Source of the DNA: Sindora glabra
Taxonomy: Eukaryota; Streptophyta; Magnoliopsida; Fabales; Fabaceae
DNA length: 64,000 bases
Reading direction: 5' to 3'
NCBI GenBank assembly: GCA_020226215.1
Contig: CM035227.1
Span: 102,903,732-102,967,731, forward strand
Shown here: piece after piece, positions 33,728 to 46,960 of the stretch
Layout: each line of letters starts with the position of its first letter
Position numbering within the stretch: position 1 is the stretch's first letter
The notes under the pieces: generated by a model
The model's database searches: none
What the model was told of the DNA's origin: nothing
What the model saw: only the letters and a program-made list of their open reading frames with translations
Position numbers and translations under genes: made by a program

Positions 33728-36700
33728 CATAATGGGTTGAAAAAGATAATTGAATAAGGAGAGGGATAATTTATTTGTTTGGTATATATCTTATTCTATA
33801 GTTTTAAGTGTGTAGAGAATAGTCATAAGTAAACACACTCGAGTTCTTAGCTTAATGTCTAAGTCCCTCGCTAAGCTTTCTTGATACTCCACCTCTTTAA
33901 AAAGCATTTTGAGTAAAAGGCCTCTTACTAAAAGTTGACATGCTTTTTTTTTGAACTATCATAGGCCCTTTCCTTAAAGCTCCAAGTGTCTATTTCACAC
34001 TAAAATATATTGACACGAAGATAAAAATGTGAAGATCATAAATACAAGTTTCTTGAACTTTTTCAAATGCTTGAAACATGTCAAAATAACTAAAATATCC
34101 AAAAATTGGAAAAATTAAGAAAAATAGTACATTAGCTAGATTGATCTCAAATTTTAGCCAAATGACCTTTATAATATGTTGGATTTTTCCACCAATTCTC
34201 ATTTAAATCCAAGCATATTTTCTTACCAACCTATTGTAATTGCTAGCTTGTGACATTCTCCTTTACTTCAAATGTCAATGTCTCTATTAATGCCTCAATT
34301 TGACATGAGTTCATGAAGAATCTACTTACTCTCTCAAAATTTCATGGTCATCTTCAACCTAAACCTCTGAGTTACTCCTTTATTTGCTTAAACTTATCTT
34401 TTTGATTGCTATGAACGTTCTCTTATCTCAAATTTAGGTTGTTGCCTCTACAACATTAATACTCTCTTGACTAAATGCATCCTTCACAAATTTCTCAAAA
34501 GGCTACCTCTGTAGACTCTTTTTAAAGTGTCCTAGCACTCTCTAATGCCACTTATCTACTAATGCTCCCAAACTTATTTCCTCTATAACTTATCCAACAA
34601 GTGGTTACCTTTGTAACTTTGTGCTTTTTGCCTCTATAGCTTGTATGGATGCTACCTTCACCATTAAAGTGTGTGCTAACTTGATAGCTCATGAACAATA
34701 CTTAGCACTCTGAATTATCTACTAACAAGTATCTTGCATCTAATGTCCCATAACCACCAATGTAAGAGACAAGACTTACGTTCAATCTATGCAAAGGCTC
34801 CATAACCTTACTCCTAAGTTCGCTTGTTTGCTTTCAATCAATTTATAACACTTTGCAATGCTACTTTCACACTTGATTAGATCCTTTGATCCTTTTTGAT
34901 TCAATATCCTTTGGCTCGATATCCTTTGGTATTTCATCAACTATTATAGCTTACTCTTGGAGTTGATGCACACTAGTGTTGTGGTCCTCACCAACCCTCC
35001 TTTATGTGTCCTCTAACAACTTCTTTAAGCCTATCTTTTGATGGTTCCTCCACTTCAGTGCCTTGAAAGGGGTGGAGTATAAAGCATCCTCTATTCTAGC
35101 TCAATTTGTGAGTTCCCCAAAATTGAGAAATAACTTATTTTATTGTATGTCAATGCATAGACTTTCATTTAGGACATAAAGTAACTTGGTGTGAAAATCA
35201 CCGGCTGGCATTATCTTAGGCCCTTCTATTCTAGGGCAATTGACTCCGTTCAAGATCCAAGTATACCCGCCGGTGTAGGTCGAGTTTTTACTGTTAGGGG
35301 CCTTAGTGGGCATCATCTATTATATCTTCCTTATTTCACTGAAAATGGACATATACACAACCTTAAGAACAGCCCAAAAAACAAAAATGGAGATTCGGCA
35401 TATTACTCACAATATTTTGTTTCGTGGTTATGACATGCCTCTTAAATTTCTTCATTTCCCATGAACATGAAGGCCTGAAAGCTTTATATAATCGATCATG
35501 CATCTTCACTTTCACCGTATCGCTCACCAGTTTCGCCGTCATTTGAGATGCCCCAATGGACCTAAACCTCATAATCTCTGAATTAGGGCGAATCGCTTTG
35601 TCGTCGGCAATGTTAAAGATGTCATGTTATGGGGCTCCATGATAGTAACTAATCTGTTGAAGACTAGGACCATAAAAGATTCCATACATGGTCCGTTTAC
35701 TGGGGACTATTGATTTTCTGCATATTCATCTTGCGGCCAGTACTGCAAAAGCTTTCTAGAAGCACACCAATCGGAAAACCAGAGAAGAAACTATACATTG
35801 TGATGATTCTTGTTGGGGCTTTGGCCATGTCGGACATTACTGATTCAATTGGTCTGTCATTCCTTCAGGGACCTCTTCTTTTTGGACTGATTATGCCAGA
35901 TGGGCTGCCATTAGGAACAATCATAATTGAGAGGACTGAGAATATTGTCTCGCAGCTTTTTATGCCCTCGTTCTTCGCATATATCGATCTTAACACAGAT
36001 GTTACTAACATTAAAGACTGGGAAATGGTTGGCGGGCTTCAAGGCATCTTGGTTGCAGGATACATGGCAAAGTTGCTTAGGTGCATGCTGGTTTCCAGAA
36101 CATAAAATATTAAACTCAAACAAACGTTTGTACTCGGCCTCATGTTGAACCTCAGGGGTATAGTGGAGCTCGTCGTCTTCCTCAAAATGAAGAAAGTCAG
36201 GGGAAGATTATTTTCCTCTTTTATATGTATGAGATTTAATATATCATTTAATGCAATTTAAATCTCATTTAAAAATAAGAATAAGGTACCTCTTATTATC
36301 ACAACAATGTATAGTCCATCAGTCCCTCTGAGGTGTTTCTTAAGGATAAAATAATTATAATTGTTGATGAAAAAAATCAATTTTTACTTGGTTGCTTTGG
36401 TAACATATGCCATGGTTTTATATCTCTGTGGTTAATTGTGATTCTCTAGAATGACAGAACTTGTCACCTGTTCCAATTTAATTATTATATATTTAAGAAT
36501 TGAGATGGTTTAGGTAATAAATAAAGTTTTAACGAATTTCTTTTTTATTTTAGCTATTGGATAGTTTATTATGTATATGCAAATTTTAGAAATTATGAAC
36601 AATAATAGCCCTGCATTGTATAGATATTTTATTTATTATATTTTACTTTAAATTTCTAATTTTAGATGGGGAATTAGTAATTTCACACGCAACTAATATG

Positions 36701-37316
36701 TATTTCAAATTTTAACTATGAATTTTATGAAAAAAAAAATTATTCTACAAAAACATTAAATTGGGCGTCATTAAAAATAGTTTTGATTATCACCCTTTCC
36801 AATACACTAGCTTCAATAAATCTAATTGTGTAGTGTTATTTGCATCTGTAATTGCTTGGCATTGAGACTCTCTCACAGTTGATCTTTCTCTTGAGGTCGA
36901 CAACCATGACCTTTCTCCTCATCGAATTCTTATATAAACCTCTTGCTCGACTGAAAAAATCAGCCAGACATCGTGGTCAAACAATCCAAAATAGTCCCTG
37001 AACCTCTGAATTCTGCATAATCTCTGACATACACAACGAAGCAAATGTCCACCGTATCATTGCCTTCAAGAAGCGTCCAATCCAAATGAATTGAGTCTAA
37101 TTTGTGTTTACGTGATCGAGCTTCTAGGAAGAAGAAGCACCCCACTTCTCATTCCGTACGAACAAAACAATAGAACGTCAGGGTCAGATAAGTACACCAC
37201 CACCAACCACATAATGCAAGCTTTAGAGAACTACTCTCAAAATTCCCCTGGTCCTGTCATTATCTTGCCTTATGTCAATATCGCCCTTACAAGAACATGC
37301 ATGTCCACCATCAACC

Positions 37317-38073
37317 TGTAAGTATCTAATAAAAATCGTGTGGTATATACTTGCCACTTTTGATAAATATGCCAACCTTTCCATTAAAATTCTCTCATGG
37401 CATATTTGGTAAAGACAATAAAATATTAAAGATTTATCATCTATATAATAAAATTTTATGTACAATATGTTTGCAGGCCACAATTTAATATCATCAAAGC
37501 ACCTGCACATATTGAACATAAGATCATCTCACATTGGGAGCTCTTGAGCACAACCTGTAAAAAGGCACAAAAATAAATAGGAAGAGAGACACTTCATTTA
37601 CTTAATTTATACCTCATTTTATAATTTCAAGTATATAGGAAATGGATATAAGCTAACACACCTAAGATCTTAGCTCAGTACTAAGATGCTCTATCATGCC
37701 TTCCCTACATTCCACTCCTTCTAAAGAATATTTTGAACTAAAGTCCATATGATATAAGTAAATATACTTTTTCCAAGTCATTATAAATCCTTTCCACAAT
37801 ACTTCAGGTGCTTGATTAGCATTAAAATGCACTAACACAAGGATAAAAATGTAAAAATCATATACAAGCTTTTCAAACTCCTTTGAATTCTCAAACCATA
37901 TAAAAATTATCAAAATACTCTTAAACTTGGAAAAATGAAAAAAAAATAGTATACAAGTTCAATTGATCCTAAATTTTAGCCACATATCCTTATAATATAC
38001 TTGATTTTTTCACCAAATCTCATATTAATTTGAGCATATTTGCTTGTTGGACTATCACTGCTTGTTTTTTACA
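37317..38073 (-). repeat. 3' LTR of the exon-3 insertion
   Basis: Aligns throughout with 39699-40452 and with the split LTR at 31658-34255. The start, TGTAAG, is shortened relative to the family start TGTNATARGCCAATAG. Confidence 0.85.
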
Positions 38074-39698
38074 TTTTCCCCCACTTTAAAATCGATGCCC
38101 TCATTGATGCATCAATCTAACATAGATCCATGAGAAATCTACTTATTCTCTTGAAACTTCATGGTAGTTTTCAGCCTACTCTTTTAAGTTACTATTTCGA
38201 CCACTTATGTCGTCACTTTGAGTACTATGAATATTCCCTATCTTGAATTTGGGCTACTGCCTCTACAATATTAGTATTCTCTTGACCAAATGCATCCTTC
38301 ATAAATTTCTTAAAAGGCTACCTCTGTTGATTCATTTCAAAGTATCCTTGCACCCTTTAGTGTTGCTTTCCTACTAGCTTTTTTAAACTTATTACCTTTA
38401 TAACTTGTCTGATAGGTAGGTGCCTCTACAACTTTGTGCTTGCTACCTTTGGAGCTTGTATGGATGCCACCTCCGTAGCAAAAGTGTGTGCTAATATTAT
38501 AGCTTATGAATAATGCTTGACATTTTGAAACACTTACTAACAAGTGTCTGACACCTATTGTCTCCTTGCACTAATGCAAGAGCCAAGACTTACACTTGAT
38601 CTATGCATAAGTTTTATAACCTTACTCATTTTCAATCAATTTATGACACTTCATAATGCCACCTTTGCACTCGATTGGATCTTTTAATCCTTTTTAAATC
38701 AATACCCTCTAACATCTCATCAATTACCACAACCCTATCAAAGTTGATGTTCTCTAGCATCACAATCCTCCTGACACCTCCTATATGCATTCTTTAATGA
38801 CTTCCTTGAGCATATCTTTTGATGGCTTCCTCGCTTTAACATCTAGAAAGGGGATGAATATAAAGCATCATCCACTATAACTTAAGTTTTACTTTTCCTG
38901 TGCATGAACAAATGTGAAATCATGGTCATTATCATAAAGCTTTTTGCTAATGATGCTAGTATGCTATCCTTCCTTTAAGTTATTGTTGACACTCTACAAA
39001 GTAATTATGTAACCTAGTCCACTACAGTAAAGAATCTTGTGGGAGATTGCTATTGAACCAATAGACTGTGCACACTGCATTAATTCCTCTGAATCTCCAT
39101 TTTGCCCTTTTATTATGCTCCTTTGAGCAATATGAATGATCTTTTTAAATGACCTTAACATCATTTTTGAATTACTTTTTCTGGAGCAATCCACTTGATA
39201 CATTACTTTAATGTGTCATCCCTAAAGATGTGTCTACCGACTATAATCATGCATTTACATAATCAAGGTTTCACCCTCTGTTCCACTATACCCTTTTAAA
39301 AATGGTCAAGCCTTCTAACAAGATCAAGGCTTCTTCTTTTGGATAGACTATCAATTCATTCATTCCTTTAGATGATGATTTTACATCATTTGATGCTACT
39401 ACTATAAATAATTGCATAACCCATATTTCATGCTATAAGCAAGTTAGCTCTTTAGCACAAATACATGCATTTAATGCACTATTCCATAATTACTAAAATA
39501 TATTATCCTCTTATATACTGGTTTCTCAGGTCAATCTAATTCCTTGCACTTTTTGGTTAGGTTATTGGAAGTAATTTTCTCAAGTTTGAGAATGATTGTT
39601 TTGCACATTCCTCTTGTAGCACTAGACAAGCCATTTCTAAACTAATTGTAACCCATCCAATCTTGTCCTTCTAGAGCAAATTGAGCTTTAATACCATC

Positions 39699-40452
39699 TA
39701 TTATAAGCCAATAGCTCTTCAACAAAAATCATGCGGTGCATACTTGCTACTCTTCATAAACATGTCATCCTTCCCATTAAAACTCTCTTATAACATGCTT
39801 AAAAATACTAGGACATTGAAGATTTATCACTTATATAATAAAATCTCATGTACAATATACTTATAAGTCATAATTAAATGTCATTGAAACATTTATGCAT
39901 ATTGAACTACCCATACTAGTAGCTTTTAAGCATAATAGGTAGAAAGTGGCAAAAATGAATAGAAAGGGGACACTTTTAGTTTATGCTGCATTCTATGGTT
40001 TTGAGTGTGTAAAGGATGGTTACAAGCTAACATGCTTGAGTTCTTAGCTTAGTGCCAAGATGGCTCGTTAGGCTTTCATGATATTCCATCATTTTTAAAA
40101 AGCATTTTGAATAAAAACTTGCTTGGTACAAGTAGACATACTTTTTTCAACTAATGATAAGCCTTTTTTTATAATATTTTGAGTGTTTGATTAATACCAA
40201 AATGCATTCACATGAAGATAAAAATATAAGGATAACAAATTCAAACATTTCGATCTCCTTTGAATTCTTAAACCATGACAAAATTATTAGAATAGCCCAA
40301 ACTTGGAAAAATCAAGCAAAATAGTATACAAGTCAAATTAATCCCAAATTTTATCCATAGATCCTCTATAATATGTTTGATTTTTCTACCAAGTGATGTC
40401 TTAAATCAAGAATATTTGCCTATTAAACTGTTACAATTATCAGCTTGTGACA
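39699..40452 (-). repeat. 5' LTR of the exon-3 insertion
   Basis: Runs from TATTATAAGCCAATAG to CAGCTTGTGACA. The first base pair TA replaces the family TG. Partner of 37317-38073. Confidence 0.85.
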
Positions 40453-41020
40453 ATGTCTCAATTTGTAACCTTATCTAAGATTTGTCTATTTCTTTCCTTT
40501 TGGTTTCTTTCCATAAAAAAAAAGTAATTAGTAATAATGCCAATGTGTTAGCCTTTTTGTGAGCTTAATGCCAAACTTCAAGCCATCATACTACGCATGG
40601 TAAGGATATTGGTTAACAAGAATTCATGGCCTAATATGGGAGCCTCTAAATTTTTTTTCCATGCAGGGATTTTCTTTATATAGAAGTTAATGATTGAAAG
40701 GCTTTAGCATTGGCTCTTCGAATGTAAAACCAAGAAGACGTTAGGGTTTCCTTATTTTTATTTCTTTTAAAAAATAAGAGTTTAGGTATAAGTGAAGATG
40801 AAATGCCCAAAGATAACAAGAATGAGATAAATATGGATGCTTATTGATGAGTTTAAAACAAAGAACATTAGAAATTACAATGTTGCCATATGTGAGATGG
40901 TGGTCGAATATGGGATACAAGTATTGGAAGTAATTCGAGTTTTGTAAAGAAATTATAATCTTATCATGGTTAGAAATTAGATAGGATAATTTTGCTTTTA
41001 CTTCCTTAGTCATGAAGATT

Positions 41021-44000
41021 CACTAATACAAAATAGCCATAGAATGTAGGCATATTGACATTAGTTAAAGTGAAAATTAATGAATGAAATGACATAATAA
41101 CATTTTTGAAAATAAGTGCAACTTACCACATTGGTTCAAATAAAAAATTAACATTATAAAGTCATAATATTTAATGGAAGATGAAGAGTTAGAACTATGA
41201 AAATTTAAAATGATGGTTATTATTTACGATTAATATCTAATGTTATTTACATGTCAGTTTGCACTTAACTAATGCCTCAAGTTATGTATATTGTTGTTTT
41301 GAGAAGCATGATACATAGGATGTTCATTTTTAATTAATAACTTATGTCTATTATTTTTAATGCTCACTATAAATTTTGCACTCACTTTTTTTTGTATTTG
41401 TATTTAGGTAATTCTTAAAAATATTTTAAATCTTGTAAAAGTTCCCCATTTAATACTTTAATGTCTCCTGCTCTCAAATATTTGAGATTAAGTAGGAGAT
41501 ATTAGAGTCTTTAATGGAATGTTTCTAAAATTCATTATTTGTTTTCAATATTTTGACTAAATATTTTTTTAATGTCTCATTCTTTAATATTCTAGTAATA
41601 TTTCTTTGACAATCCTCCACTCGTATAGCCAAAGCTAGTGTGGAAGAACTGAATTACTTTCAATTCTTTCATGCATGCTCTCATGATTAAAATAGAAAAA
41701 ATTAAGCAACAAATGGGAATTTGCAATTAAAGATTATGCTTCCTCAAATTTGAAGAATATGTAATTTTTTTCATATAATAATTTATTGTAATTAAATTCT
41801 TCATTTGATTTTTACTTTTATTTGTAAATATATAAATATATTTTTTATATTATCTTTGATATTTATTGTATAATGATATCATTGTATAAAATACTTCAAA
41901 ATTTTCAGATATTTCATTGTGTGAAATTATATTTAAAGTGCATTGGATTGATTAATGAAAAAAAATGAGAGAACAATGTTGGTTATTTAATAAAACTTGA
42001 CATGGACACTAGAAAGAGACTTATTTCTACTTTTGCACAATAGTTTTTAAATACCATTGTCTAAAGGAATATTAAAAGTTATGGTGAAAAGTATGTGTGA
42101 AAAACTAGATGTCGATTTTATATAAACTGATATCTAAAGGCATATTAATAGCTATCTTATTTATGATGGAAATTATAAAGAATATTTATATTTTACACAT
42201 TAATTATACATATGAAATAATGTCAAATTGTTATTTACAACTAATTAATATTTATATTTACAATGTTATTGAAAATTATAAAAATAATTATACTTTATAT
42301 GTAAGTAAAAATCAATAATTAAAGGAAGTTAATATTTGTATTTACAATGTTATTGAAAACCTCAAATGTATTACCACATCAATTTAAATTAGTAACTAAC
42401 ATGTAAAATTAAGTTAATGGTTAGCTTATTTAAACTGTACTATGATATTCACGAAGTTATGGAAGACTGTGAACACTTACAATGTCAATTATTCAAAAAA
42501 TTGACTTCTAAAAGAAGTTCAGGTGTTATAGTTTTAATCGCCAAACTATTAAACGTTGTTCATGTTTTAATAAATAATGTCTAATGTTCTGTAAATTTTC
42601 CTATAAATTAAGCCTATAATCTCCATTTCAAATAGTTTTAATGATATATTTACAACTATTATTTAATTTTAGAATTTCAATTGAATTTAGAGATAACTAT
42701 TTTTCCATATTAAGAAGTACATTTAATAATGCTTCAGATCTTGTTAAAAGACTTGCCTTATTTGATATTTTACATTTTTTAAGGTGGCAAACAATAATAG
42801 TCACGTTGAGAAACTTGAGATATTAAAGGAGGGAAATCCTTTAACATGAATTGGAACATCTCTAAATATACATCCTAAGATGGAAAGGAAACTATCTTTG
42901 CATTTAATCTATATTCTTGAATTAGTAATGGAGGTAAATATATTGTCTCAACCCTCCCCACATCCTCACCTTAATCTACAAGGAGAGAGTAAGCTTATAT
43001 GGTGTAATTAAGCATAAGAAATGTGAGCTAGCTTTTTACCTTTTTCATTGTTACATTGGGAAGAGATATTGAAAAATTAGGCTATCATGTGCTTACTTGT
43101 ACTAGGTATGTTGACTTTCTTTTCAAAGATTGATGTGAGGAGTCACTTACACCTTTTATTTAAGAAGTGCCCTCAAGTAATATGAAAAACATGAGAATTT
43201 AGTTAACTTAATCAATTGGCAATGAGGATGGAACATTGTATTTGTTGACATATTTGATATAATGTCTTTTAGGATATGTAATGAAAAATCAATTATTTAT
43301 TCTATTTGTTGATATAATCATGTAAATTAAAATTATGTTTTTCATAATTCTTTATTGCCTACTTTTTCATATTTTTTAATTTATATTATTTAAAATTTAC
43401 ATTTAATTTTAGCATATAGGTAACTTTATTTTGTTAAGAATAGAACATATACATTATTTTCCAAAAAAGATAAAAATAACTCTATGTATGTTTAAAACAT
43501 GCAAACATAACTCTTTTCTTGTTATCATTTTTCATCTAAAATTTTAAAAATTTTAATTTTTTGTAATAAAAAAAAGAATTCATGATGGTTTCTTTCTTAA
43601 ACTAGCATCTTTATATTATGAAACCTATTTATTATAGTAACCAATATATTAAACTAAACTTCTCAAATCTAGGCACTATTATATTATAGGAAAAAACTAT
43701 TAAATAACATCGGCTTTTTTTAGTAAATTGACATTGAAATTGTATTTCTTTTCTAATATAACACATTGGTTATTATTTACAATCAATGTAAAAAGCAATT
43801 AAGATGGCATGATGCATTAGATATATTACATTTTAAACACAATACATCAAATGCACTACATCAATTTTAGTATAAAAATGTCATTTTTTTTCAAATAATT
43901 CACAAAATAAGGGTGAAAGTACTTGAAATAGATAGTAATATATGACTTGGCACCAAAGAGTAAAGTATGGAGTATTTGATCTTTATCACAAGATTCATTA

Positions 44001-44329
44001 TGTCTTAAGGAAATATTCCTACCAATGTTTAGCAAAGCTAGCATTAACCTTTTTTTTATCCCTTAACTCATTGAAATCTTCTTCTTTATATTAAGGTACA
44101 TTTGAATGCCTTATTTTCTTTTAAACTTATGGAAAAGTTTTGATGATATGATTGTGTACCTTTATTTTACTTGGATTTTATGTGTTTTGTTTCTTTTTCT
44201 AGGATTTTAGGTGGAATGAATGTTAATATATGTCTAGCAACTTCATTAAAACTTAAAATTATTCACATGTTAGTGTATTTTTTTATGCATGGATAGATTT
44301 TATGTATTTGTTTATATTTTTTATTTAGA
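41021..44329. other. non-coding DNA likely belonging to a CACTA element
   Basis: Begins right after the CHX pseudogene with CACTAATACAAAAT, which resembles a CACTA terminus, but I found no matching inverted end. A second candidate end is CACTATTATATTATAGG near 43675. In between are dispersed short repeats (for example TATTTACAATGTTATTGAAAA near 42255 and 42338). No gene is supported. Confidence 0.35.
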
Positions 44330-46960
44330 TTGGGTTGTCATAGATTATGAATGGATGCTTGCTTATCATACTAGCCTTGAATATGCCAAAAGGGTTATCA
44401 AGTTTATTAGATTTATTGTAGGTAAAGAGAAAAAAAATTGGTAATGAGCTCATTAGGTATCCTTATAAGAATTGTCTTTATGTTAGGATTTTTAGTCTTG
44501 TAGGAATAAAAGAACATATATTTTTCAACGACATTAACTAGAGGTATACATGATGGATATGGCATAAAAAAGGTGAGTTATCTAGTTTATCTTATACATA
44601 TGAAAGCAAGAGATTTTTCAAAGATAATGACAGATATGTGAATAAATAATTAATTAAAGGACATATTGTATGGTGTTGAAGATAATTTTATTAAGCATTC
44701 ATATGTCCTTTATAACTTGTTAAGTGATGTGGAGAAGCCTTTGTATCTGTATTGCACCAAATTTATATGGCTATCTATTGTACTAAGATTCTTCAACTTA
44801 AAAGCGAGAAATAATTAGAATGATAAGAGCTTTATGGTATTATTGTAACTATTAAAAGAATTAATTCTTGAAAGTAATGATTTACTAAATCATACTTCTA
44901 AGGCTAAGAAAGTCATGTGCTGAATAGGGGTGAAGTACAAAAGGACACACATGCTTGTCTTAATTATTGCAACTATACTAAACGGAGCGCAAAACTTTAA
45001 AAAGTGTCCAAAATATATGGTATCATACTACAAACTAAGAAAAGATGATGGCGACAACAATAAAGGACTTCAATTAAGGTGTTATGGTATTTTCCAATAA
45101 TACAAAGGTTTAAATGAATATTGACCAACACTAGCTCAACTCCTTTAACTAGAGATCAAATTTATGAATGGGTATAATTGAATTTTCAAAATTATAACTA
45201 ATAAGTAACTAATATCTTTGATTTATTAATTAGTTTTATAAATGGATTAAAAATATTAATGTCATTTTTAGTAAATCCTATAAACTAATAGTAAGGAGGC
45301 ATTATGGAAGAAAAGACTCTTATTATTCAATCTTCCATACTGGAAAAAGATGCCTATGAGACATAACATTAATGTTATGCATATAAAGAAAAATATTTGT
45401 GATAATCTTATTAGAACATTGTTGGACAAACTAAGGAAGAGCAAGGATGGAGCCAAAGTTAGGTTAGATTTTGTTGAAATGTCTAATTGGATAGCATAAG
45501 CATTGAAAATAAGAGTTTAATATCTTTTACTAGTTTGTTATACTCTATCTAGAAAAGAGAAGATTGGTTTTTATAAATGTCTACTTAATGTTAAGGTGCC
45601 ATAGAGAGATATTCTTCAAATATTAAAATCCTTGTCTCAAAAAAAAAAAAAACTTAAAGTTAGTTAGTTTAAAGTCTCATGATTATTATGCTCTAATGTA
45701 GCAATTATGTCTAGTAACTATTCGATCAATCTTGTCAAAACATATCAAAAACATTATTATTAGACTTTGTTTCTTCTTCAATATAATATATAGCAAGTTT
45801 ATTGACCTTATAAAGTTAGATAACTTATAAAGACAATTTATAGTTAATCTATGTTAGCTTAAGATATATTTCCTACCTTTATTTTTTGATATCATGGTAC
45901 ATTTAGTTATCTTTTTAGTAAGAGAGATAAAACTATGCTAGTTGATTTACTTAAGTGGATATACCCCTTTTGAGCAAAATATGAAAAATCCTAAAAAAAG
46001 TATGTGAAGAATTAACATCATCTAAAAGGATGCACTATGAAAAGCTATATTGTTAAAGAGGTGGTTGAGTTTTATAATGACTACTTATCAAATATAGATA
46101 CTATCAAAATTCTAAAGTCTTATCATGTTGGAAGAATTCTAGGCAAAAGCTCATTAAGTACTTGGATAATGAGTATAAGTTATGAAATATGTATACATGA
46201 TTACTTTTACATCTTATATAATGGTAATGAAGTTCAATCTTATGTGGAGAAGCATATGACCTTCATAAGGGGATAAAATCCTAAAAGGTATGATTAATGG
46301 ATTTAAGTTGAACATTATTGATTATCCTTTAGTTAATTCTAAAGCTAAGTTCATTATTAGATAATGCAAAAATTAGATGTTATTTTCGAGACCATCATAT
46401 AGCTAGCATAAGGGCCATGCATTGAGGTTATTTTTTTTTATCATAGATATAACATTAATAGGTATTCATTCTATACAAAAGGCCATGATAAGAGGAACAT
46501 TATATAAAATAGTAGGATTGCTATGGTAATTCAGGTTATACATGTGAGTAGTTCCAAAGATAGGAACCCACTCTATGCCAATATGTCAGAGAGGGGTTAT
46601 TAAAGACATTTAGGAGCTTAATGACATTATGTTTAAGATGTTTGTGTTTTGATATAAATAGGTTGGGAATATCAACAACATTTAGATCAATGAGCTAGGA
46701 TTCATATTAATGGATCTTAATAAGAAAAGTTATAAGATGGAGTTATTTAAAATTGCATTTTAAGGAAAATAAGTGTTCTATATCATAGACTATTCTAATC
46801 ATAAGTGGTGTATGGCTCTAATAAGGAAGAGATATATTATTAGTGATAAGGATAAAGAAATCATAGAAAATGATATTAAGGAGACTTTTTTTTCTCTATA
46901 GGAATGACTTTGGCGGATAATGAAGGTGATATGTAGGGATTCTATGTGTGAGATGATAGT
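44330..46960 (+). pseudogene. CACTA (En/Spm) TNP2-type transposase pseudogene
   Basis: Fragments in all three plus frames follow the order of a TNP2 transposase. An N-terminal transposase-associated part lies at 44346-44575 (WMLAYHTSLEYAKRVIKF, then RYPYKNC, then WIWHKKGE). Near 44950-45090 are THACLNYC and IKVLWYFPIIQRFK. Near 45334-45480 is LPYWKKMPMRHNINVMHIKK and onward to KDGAKVRLDFVEM, a hallmark CACTA segment. 46037-46276 has an intact 79-codon piece (YIVKEVVEFYNDYL). Near 46450-46590 is RYSFYTKGHDKRN, then KDRNPLYANMSERGY. Stops and frameshifts are frequent, so it cannot make a transposase. The family call rests on motif order. Confidence 0.85.

Larger units (their letters stand above)
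31658..35110 (-). mobile_element. non-autonomous LTR element, truncated copy in CHX pseudogene intron 1
   Basis: One LTR runs from TGTCATAGGCC (31658) to GCTTGTGACA (34255), enlarged by a 180-bp internal duplication and a nested solo LTR. It is followed by internal sequence from a purine tract (minus strand AAGTAAAGGAGAA, 34256-34268) to about 35110, where homology to the copy at 37306 stops. The partner LTR is missing. No gag or pol was recognised. Confidence 0.7.
37306..40452 (-). mobile_element. non-autonomous LTR element, complete copy inside CHX pseudogene exon 3
   Basis: LTRs at about 37317-38073 and 39699-40452 (about 755 bp each) flank about 1.6 kb of internal DNA with no recognisable gag or pol. 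On the minus strand a purine tract AAAGTGGGGGAAAA (38074-38087) precedes the left (3') LTR, and a primer binding site TGGTATTAAAGCTC (39683-39696) follows the right (5') LTR. Host exon sequence stops at 37305 and restarts at 40453 with the five-base duplication ATGTC on both sides. Between the left duplication and the LTR proper lie about 11 extra bases (CACCATCAACC). Confidence 0.85.
31090..40975 (+). pseudogene. CHX: CHX cation/H+ antiporter pseudogene, interrupted by two retroelement copies
   Basis: A second, decayed copy of the CHX gene at 16596. Exon 1 remains at about 31220-31440 (NPFDYVLPIV, then a stop, then ILRLLRTPKL). Exon 2 is at about 35204-36200 (AGIILGPSILGQLTPF; an open stretch at 35710-36105 contains SIGLSFLQGPLLFGLIMP). 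Exon 3 is at about 36860-37305 and resumes at 40453-40975. Damage includes a stop in exon 1, a stop at VYPPV*VEF, several frameshifts, and loss of the AG acceptor before exon 2 (CACCG in place of TTCAG). Intron 1 holds one LTR-element copy and exon 3 a second copy of the same family. The end of exon 3 after about 40975 is missing. Homology extends upstream of exon 1, so the duplicated segment included the leader and promoter. Confidence 0.9.

Noticed and set aside
37301..37316. A 16-base target duplication for the exon-3 insertion
   Set aside because: The longer similarity is imperfect; a five-base ATGTC duplication on both sides fits LTR elements and explains the junctions better.
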